Assembly (NCBI GenBank): GCA_016869695.1
Contig: VGDN01000002.1
Coordinates: forward strand, 1 to 17,593
From: Alphaproteobacteria bacterium
GTDB lineage: Bacteria > Pseudomonadota > Alphaproteobacteria > Rickettsiales > UBA1997
DNA: 17,593 nt
Direction: 5' to 3'
Positions 13,268-17,593 of the stretch are shown here, piece by piece. Position numbers and translations under genes: made by a program. How positions within the stretch are numbered: the stretch's first letter is position 1; every line of letters starts with the position of its first letter. The notes below the pieces were generated by a model. The model was not told the origin of the DNA, did no database searches, and worked only from the letters and a program-made list of their open reading frames with translations.

Positions 13268-14458
13268 ATGAACCTACCTTTCTGGCCAAGCCCCTTGGGC
13301 TTTCGTGACATTAAACTCGGACTTTCGCGAGTTTATGAATTGTTAGAGAGATTGGGCAATCCGCATTTAAAACTACCACCAACAATCCATATCGCCGGCA
13401 CAAATGGCAAGGGCTCAACCCTCGCTTTTCTGCGCGCGATTTTTGCGGAATCTGGATTGTGCGTGCATTGCTACACATCGCCTCACTTGGTCAGATTTAA
13501 TGAGAGAATCGAACTAGCTGGACGAGAAATTTTGGATGATTTTCTTAATGAAATCTTAACCGAATGCAAAGCGGCAGCAGAAAAATCTCCAGCGATTCCC
13601 GTTACTTTTTTTGAAGGAACAACAGTAGCGGCGCTCCTTGCCTTTAGCCGCGTGCCAGCAGATTTACTTTTACTCGAAACTGGACTTGGTGGAAGACTCG
13701 ATGCAACGAATGTTTTACCAGAAGTGCTATGCTGCGTGATCACGCCGATCTCTTTTGATCACGAAGAATTTCTGGGCAACACACTAGCCAAAATCGCCGC
13801 TGAGAAAGTCGGAATCATTAAACAAAACTGTCCGGTGGTTGTTGGAAAACAGGAAGAAGAAGCTCTGCAAATAATCCAAAACAAAGCGGCAGAATCACAC
13901 GCCCCAATCACTTACCACTTACCACTTACCACTTACCACTTACCACTTCTAGGCAAACACCAGCAAGATAACGCCTCCACCGCCGTTGCAGCGGTTAAGG
14001 CACAGAAGAGATTTTTGGTAACGAATGAACAGATTGAGCGTGGATTAAAAAAGGCGCACTGGCCGGCACGATTACAAAAAATTCCTCACGACAAATTCGA
14101 ACTCTATCTTGATGGAAGTCATAATCTGCAAGGTGCTATGATCGTTGCTGATTTTTTGAGAGAACAAAAAAACGGAAGAAAAGTTTTTGTGATTTTCTCG
14201 ATGCTTAAAGACAAAAACTGTGAAGGATTTTTACGTATAATTTCTAGTGAAGTAGATGAGTTAATCACTTTAACAATCCCCGATGAGCCCAAGTCACGCA
14301 CGGCTTTTGAGATCAAACAAATCGCAGAAAGAATCGGGATTAAATCGCAAATAGCTGAGAATTTTTTGGATGCTTTCGAGAAGATAAAATCTGACGAACC
14401 CGCGCTAGTCCTCATCTGCGGCTCGCTATACTTAGCAGGAAGATTTCTTGGTGCTTAG
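13268..14458 (+). CDS. folC: Bifunctional folylpolyglutamate/dihydrofolate synthase FolC
   Basis: FolC adds glutamate to dihydropteroate and folates using ATP. It has 396 residues, somewhat short for the family. It shows the P-loop HIAGTNGKGST (about residues 41-51), the TSPHLVRFNERI motif, LLLLETGLGGRLDATN, SFDHEEFLGNTLAKIAAEKVGI, GKHQQDNASTA, WPARLQ, and LDGSHN at the start of the C-terminal Mur ligase domain (family usually DGAHNP). Between AAESHAPI and LLGKHQQDN, where relatives have a longer stretch, the protein reads TYHLPLTTYHLPL, encoded by 5.6 exact copies of ACTTACC. Because 7 is not a multiple of 3, gain or loss of one copy would shift the frame. The ATG directly follows the 7-bp inverted repeat. 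The gene is convergent with the small membrane protein gene at 14481. Confidence 0.95.
   Translation: MNLPFWPSPLGFRDIKLGLSRVYELLERLGNPHLKLPPTIHIAGTNGKGSTLAFLRAIFAESGLCVHCYTSPHLVRFNERIELAGREILDDFLNEILTECKAAAEKSPAIPVTFFEGTTVAALLAFSRVPADLLLLETGLGGRLDATNVLPEVLCCVITPISFDHEEFLGNTLAKIAAEKVGIIKQNCPVVVGKQEEEALQIIQNKAAESHAPITYHLPLTTYHLPLLGKHQQDNASTAVAAVKAQKRFLVTNEQIERGLKKAHWPARLQKIPHDKFELYLDGSHNLQGAMIVADFLREQKNGRKVFVIFSMLKDKNCEGFLRIISSEVDELITLTIPDEPKSRTAFEIKQIAERIGIKSQIAENFLDAFEKIKSDEPALVLICGSLYLAGRFLGA
13910..13948. repeat. ACTTACC heptanucleotide microsatellite inside folC
   Basis: Five exact ACTTACC copies (13910-13944) are followed by a partial copy (13945-13948). The protein repeat is TYHLPLT. 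A 7-bp period gives the same seven-residue cycle in all three forward frames, and none contains a stop. Confidence 0.97.
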
Positions 14459-14480
14459 AACCGCAGTAGAAGCAATCCAG

Positions 14481-14897
14481 CTACTTAAAGAAATACATCC
14501 CAAAATGCGCGACACAGAGCAGATCAATCATTATCAGTATAAACACCGGATCCCACTCGGTTAGCGGCTCTTGCAGTAGCAGTTTACGTAGAGCTTTTTT
14601 TGGCATTTGTTGGCGGCGCTCTTCTTTCAACTTCTTCTTTTCTTCCAGAGTTAATTTTGGCTTTTTTGGTGAGCATTTTTTTACGGCATAAATGTGCCAC
14701 GAAAAATAGACCACCATCGCTAGAGCAATCAGGATGTCGACAAAACGAAAATGAATCGCTTTAATCAGCTTGTTAGCGACAAAGAAAGCGAATAAATATG
14801 CAAGCACACCCCACCACCAGAACAGTACTGGCATTAGCTCTTCACCATTTGTCGCTCTCTTAAAAGAAGCTTTAAGTTTTGCTAAAATCTCTTTCAT
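14481..14897 (-). CDS. Unknown small membrane protein downstream of nuoC
   Basis: I do not recognise this protein. From the ATG at 14897 it has 138 residues; that start overlaps the nuoC stop as ATGA, which favours it over an upstream ATG at 14915. It has a charged N-terminus, a tryptophan-rich membrane segment (VLFWWWGVLAYLFAFFVANKLI, about residues 24-45), a second (VDILIALAMVVYFSWHIYAV), a very basic linker (KKCSPKKPKLTLEEKKKLKEERRQQMPKKALRK), and a third C-terminal segment (VFILIMIDLLCVAHFGMYFF). It sits where nuoD would be expected in a nuo operon but is not NuoD. Coupling to nuoC suggests co-expression with complex I; an accessory or assembly role is only a guess. Confidence 0.8.
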   Translation of the reverse strand: MKEILAKLKASFKRATNGEELMPVLFWWWGVLAYLFAFFVANKLIKAIHFRFVDILIALAMVVYFSWHIYAVKKCSPKKPKLTLEEKKKLKEERRQQMPKKALRKLLLQEPLTEWDPVFILIMIDLLCVAHFGMYFFK

Positions 14898-15469
14898 TTC
14901 TTTTGTCCCTCCCACGGCATTTCAAAATCAAAGTTACGGAACTCCTGTGGCAGCTTCACTGGCTCGTAAACAACTTTTTTTTGCGACTCATCGTAACGCA
15001 CTTCTTGGTAGCCAGTAAGTGGAAAATCTTTACGCAATGGATGGCCTTCAAAACCGTAATCTGTGAGGATGCGACGCAAATCGGGATGGTTGGCAAACTC
15101 AATCCCATACATGTCAAACGCCTCGCGTTCAAACCAACCAGCGGCAGAAAAAACCGGAATTACGGTTGGAAGCTTTTCACCGTCATCAAGCGCCACCTTT
15201 ACAGTGATCCGGTTGTTCAGCTTGTAGCTAAGTAAATTGTAAATCACTTCAAAGCGAGGAGACCTAATGCCAAGCATGTCAGCACCAAAAACATCGAGCA
15301 AAGTTTTAAAAGAAAGATTCTGGTCGTCGCGCAAAAATTTTAGGAAACTTACGATTTCAGTAGTGGCAATATAAATGGTGAGATTGTCGTGTTTGATTGG
15401 CTCCACGACCTGTGCAGTTTGGAAATTTTCTTTGATGTAAGCGGCTTGCGCTGGGAGATTTTTTTGCAT
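14894..15469 (-). CDS. nuoC: NADH-quinone oxidoreductase subunit C
   Basis: NuoC (the 30-kDa subunit) is part of the peripheral connecting arm of respiratory complex I. The 191 residues match the stand-alone subunit; it is not fused to NuoD. Conserved features are VFGADMLG, FEVIYNLLSYKLNNRITVKV, the PTVIPVFSAAGWFEREAFDMYGIEFANHPDLRRILTDYGFEGHPLRKDFPLTG signature region, and EVRYDESQKKVVYEP. It follows nuoB after an 84-bp gap that contains two hairpins (15487-15548), and its stop overlaps the next gene by 4 bp. No strong Shine-Dalgarno precedes the ATG. Confidence 0.97.
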   Translation of the reverse strand: MQKNLPAQAAYIKENFQTAQVVEPIKHDNLTIYIATTEIVSFLKFLRDDQNLSFKTLLDVFGADMLGIRSPRFEVIYNLLSYKLNNRITVKVALDDGEKLPTVIPVFSAAGWFEREAFDMYGIEFANHPDLRRILTDYGFEGHPLRKDFPLTGYQEVRYDESQKKVVYEPVKLPQEFRNFDFEMPWEGQKK

Positions 15470-15486
15470 TTGCGATCTAACGTTAC

Positions 15487-15548
15487 GTCATGCTTCGACA
15501 AGCTCAGCATGACTTCAAGACGTCACTCTTAGCCTATCAAAGAGTGAC
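15487..15548. repeat. Double palindromic element between nuoB and nuoC
   Basis: GTCATGCT (15487-15494) pairs with AGCATGAC (15506-15513), and GTCACTCTT (15522-15530) pairs with AAGAGTGAC (15540-15548). The first hairpin is almost identical to the one inside mfd. It lies within a presumed single transcript. Confidence 0.9.
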
Positions 15549-15553
15549 AAAAA

Positions 15554-16078
15554 TTAACGACTAAATTTTCCGGTTCTTTTGATTTTCTTTTGCAAAAGCA
15601 AGACGCCGTAAAGCAGTGCCTCAGCGGTTGGGGGGCAGCCTGGGACGTAAACATCAACCGGTACAATACGATCACAACCACGTACTACTGAATAAGAATA
15701 GTGGTAGTAGCCACCTCCATTGGCACAGCTTCCCATTGAGATTACGTAACGCGGCTCAGCCATTTGGTCGTAAACTTTGCGTAGTGCTGGCGCCATTTTG
15801 TTGGTGAGCGTACCGGCGACGATCATCACGTCAGATTGACGCGGAGAGGGACGAAAGATTAGGCCAAATCGATCAAGATCATAGCGACTCGCCGCGGTTT
15901 GCATCATCTCTACTGCGCAGCAAGCAAGACCGAAAGTCATCGGCCAAAGTGAGCCGGTGCGCGCCCAGTTAACCAGTTCGTCGAGCTTAGCGGTGACGAA
16001 GCCGCGATTGTTAATTTCTTCCGTTACTTGCGAGAGCAGGAGGTCTTGGTTAAGGGGACTGAGATTAGCAGTAGTCAT
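15554..16078 (-). CDS. nuoB: NADH-quinone oxidoreductase subunit B
   Basis: NuoB (PSST) binds iron-sulphur cluster N2, the last cluster before quinone in complex I. From the ATG at 16078 it has 174 residues; the frame opens one codon earlier with TTG, but GGAG eight bases before this ATG fits better. All four cluster cysteines are present: C53 and C54 in [11 protein letters not shown]118 in SMGSCANGG and C148 in [10 protein letters not shown]. The sequence [31 protein letters not shown] is very close to the alphaproteobacterial and mitochondrial form. nuoA ends 5 bases upstream, so the Shine-Dalgarno lies in the last codons of nuoA. Confidence 0.98.
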   Translation of the reverse strand: MTTANLSPLNQDLLLSQVTEEINNRGFVTAKLDELVNWARTGSLWPMTFGLACCAVEMMQTAASRYDLDRFGLIFRPSPRQSDVMIVAGTLTNKMAPALRKVYDQMAEPRYVISMGSCANGGGYYHYSYSVVRGCDRIVPVDVYVPGCPPTAEALLYGVLLLQKKIKRTGKFSR

Positions 16079-16082
16079 CAAT

Positions 16083-16439
16083 TTATCTCCACTCTAGAGC
16101 GCCACGTTTCCATTCGTAAACGAAGCCGATTGTTAGAAGAGTCAAGAACACCATCATCGACCAGAATCCAAAAACACCGATCTTACCTAGAGACACAGCC
16201 CACGGGAATAAGAATGCAACTTCGAGATCAAAGATGATGAAGAGGATGGCAACTAGGTAGAACTGCACGTTGAACTCATTTCGCACCACACCCTCACCTT
16301 CAAAACCACATTCGTAAGGAGAATTTTTTTCAGCGTCGGGGCGAAGTTTACGTAGCAAAAATGGGATCAAAATCACCGCACATGAAAGCCCGATGGCAAC
16401 AAGCAAAAATAGTAGAACCGGTAGGTAATCAGCGCTCAT
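16083..16439 (-). CDS. nuoA: NADH-quinone oxidoreductase subunit A
   Basis: NuoA (ND3) is a small membrane subunit at the junction of the two arms of complex I. The 118 residues carry three membrane segments (about 6-28, 60-80 and 88-107), the conserved YECGFE loop, [27 protein letters not shown], and EWKRGALEW at the C-terminus. It is the first gene of the nuoA-nuoB-nuoC run and is divergent from dapA across a 69-bp spacer. Confidence 0.97.
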   Translation of the reverse strand: MSADYLPVLLFLLVAIGLSCAVILIPFLLRKLRPDAEKNSPYECGFEGEGVVRNEFNVQFYLVAILFIIFDLEVAFLFPWAVSLGKIGVFGFWSMMVFLTLLTIGFVYEWKRGALEWR

Positions 16440-16508
16440 TATTGACTCTTGATTGGAGGTAAAATTTGATGCGAAAAAATTGCACGGCGCAAAATCAATC
16501 TACAAAAA
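16440..16508. other. Spacer between divergent nuoA and dapA
   Basis: This 69-bp A/T-rich gap should contain promoters for both directions. I see no convincing -35/-10 pair, repeat or strong hairpin; only a short TTGC...GCAA match around 16480. Confidence 0.4.
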
Positions 16509-17387
16509 ATGAAATCAACAACCGAGACCTACACGGCGATCGTCACGCCATTTTTAAACGGAAAAATCGACGGAAAATCTTTAGAAAAAATTGTCGAATT
16601 TCAGATCGCTGGTGGAGTTGATGGTATCGTCCCATGCGGTACTACAGGTGAATCGCCAACGCTTTCGCATGATGAACATAACTTAGTAATCGAGCAATGT
16701 GTTAAGATCACAAAAGGTCGCATCAAAATCATGGCTGGCACTGGCTCTAACTCGACGGAAGAAGCGGTGATGATGACGCAGCATGCGAAAAAAATCGGCG
16801 CTGATTCCTGTTTGATCGTGGCTCCATACTACAACAAACCAACGCCAGAAGGTGTGTTTCAACATTTCCGTGAATTAAATAAGGTCGGTATTCCGCTCTA
16901 CATCTACAACATCCCCGGCCGCTCCGTGATCAACATCTCCGACGAAAATCTTGCTCGTATTGCCGAGCTAGAAAACGTGGTCGGCATCAAAGACGCAACT
17001 GGCGACCTCGCCCGCGTTGCCTCACTTCGTCTCCTAATTAAGAAAAAATTCTCCTACCTCTCCGGCGAAGATGCGACTGTAGTTGGCTTCAATGCGATGG
17101 GCGGCAACGGCGTAATTTCAGTGACTGCAAACATCGCTCCAAAAATGGTTTCTGACTTACAAAAAGCGACTGCGCGCGGTGATTATGCATCAGCCTTAGC
17201 ACTACAAGATAAACTCACCGACCTTCACGCTGTGATGTTTTGTGAAACTAATCCGATCCCCGTGAAATATGCTGCTAGCCTGCTTGGACTGTGCTCCAAC
17301 GAAATTCGCCTTCCTTTAACCACCCCTTCTGATGCTGCTAGAACTAGGATTGAGGGTGAGATGAGGAGGTTAGGATTGCTTCACTAA
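16509..17387 (+). CDS. dapA: 4-hydroxy-tetrahydrodipicolinate synthase DapA
   Basis: DapA condenses pyruvate with aspartate semialdehyde, the first committed step to diaminopimelate and lysine. The 292 residues are the same length as the E. coli enzyme. The Schiff-base lysine is K161 in VGIKDATGD; Y133 in YIYNIPGRS, R138, Y107 in APYYNKPTPEG and the threonines of CGTTGES (43-49) are all in place. The usual C-terminal GMCETNPIPVK appears as VMFCETNPIPVKYAASLLG. No strong Shine-Dalgarno precedes the ATG. The last 18 bp overlap the 3' end of a convergent gene. Confidence 0.97.
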   Translation: MKSTTETYTAIVTPFLNGKIDGKSLEKIVEFQIAGGVDGIVPCGTTGESPTLSHDEHNLVIEQCVKITKGRIKIMAGTGSNSTEEAVMMTQHAKKIGADSCLIVAPYYNKPTPEGVFQHFRELNKVGIPLYIYNIPGRSVINISDENLARIAELENVVGIKDATGDLARVASLRLLIKKKFSYLSGEDATVVGFNAMGGNGVISVTANIAPKMVSDLQKATARGDYASALALQDKLTDLHAVMFCETNPIPVKYAASLLGLCSNEIRLPLTTPSDAARTRIEGEMRRLGLLH

Positions 17388-17593
17388 CCCCTCAATCGCC
17401 CGCACCACTGTAGCCATCTCCGTCAATCCATTCTTCCAACAAAACTGCAAAAAACTCTCGTCGGACCTAGTGAAGAGCCCGACCTTGTGCTTTAGCGCCA
17501 AGATTCCGTAAGCATTGAAGGTTGTGTTAAATGAAAGCATCACCTTGTCCTGATCGAGATTGTCTTCGGTAAATTTTTTGAGGTCAGCCAGCA
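17370..17593 (-). CDS. Unknown protein, C-terminal fragment (5' end outside window)
   Basis: An open frame runs from the right window edge (first full codon at 17591) to a TAA at 17370-17372, giving 73 residues. It begins LADLKKFTEDNLDQDKVMLS and continues NAYGILALKHKVGLFTR, SDESFLQFCWKNGLTEMATVV and RAIEGLVKQS. No hydrophobic segment or recognisable motif is present. It converges on dapA with an 18-bp overlap, like other convergent pairs here. I do not recognise the family; the open frame over the whole edge and the absence of another candidate are the only support. Confidence 0.55.
   Translation of the reverse strand, partial: LADLKKFTEDNLDQDKVMLSFNTTFNAYGILALKHKVGLFTRSDESFLQFCWKNGLTEMATVVRAIEGLVKQS

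Noticed and set aside
13910-13948. Possible CRISPR or protein-repeat domain
   Set aside because: A pure 7-bp microsatellite; its translation is a by-product of the DNA repeat.
16440-16508. Promoters for nuoA and dapA
   Set aside because: No -35/-10 pair stands out from the A/T-rich background.

Overview
The window looks like an AT-rich alphaproteobacterial chromosome segment. The NuoB, HIT, TrmD, LptB and HisD proteins all have an alphaproteobacterial look, and an SdhE domain next to mfd is a linkage I associate with that class. The frequent in-gene and intergenic palindromes recall Rickettsiales or Holosporales, but hisD and dapA argue against a strongly reduced obligate symbiont. I cannot assign a genus.

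Layout. 1-2125: the 3' part of mfd, and, converging on it, a gene that fuses a HIT domain to SdhE. 2126-4600: a repeat-filled divergent spacer, recN, and an RsuA/RluB-type pseudouridine synthase converging on it. 4604-6417 (minus strand): lptA-lptB, a glycine-zipper lipoprotein, and a nested palindrome before the pseudouridine synthase. 6392-9875 (plus strand): a DUF192 protein, hisD, a 240-bp palindromic MITE-like element, bamD and trmD. 9872-13211 (minus strand): a three-gene set made of an ArnT-like glycosyltransferase, a frameshifted ArnC/GtrB-like glycosyltransferase and a YdjC-family deacetylase, with a tandemly duplicated 125-bp palindrome between the first two. 13268-14458: folC, which carries a 7-bp microsatellite in its coding sequence. 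14481-16439 (minus strand): nuoA-nuoB-nuoC and an unknown small membrane protein, with no nuoD after it. 16509-17387: dapA, then the 3' end of an unknown gene at the right edge.

How the genes work together. Several serve the envelope. LptA and LptB are parts of the LPS exporter and BamD is part of the outer-membrane protein assembly machine. The GT2 + YdjC deacetylase + ArnT-like set matches, in composition, the known Francisella FlmF2-NaxD-FlmK route, which puts an amino sugar on lipid A. The rest is repair (Mfd, RecN), RNA modification (TrmD, pseudouridine synthase), respiration (Nuo, SdhE) and biosynthesis (HisD, DapA, FolC).

The most unusual layer is repeats. Degenerate 7-bp tandem arrays touch or lie close to several start codons and also run through coding sequence (folC, recN, and the linker that joins HIT to SdhE). 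Palindromic elements occur between genes, and one lies in frame inside mfd. The 125-bp duplicated element appears to have split two genes that once overlapped.
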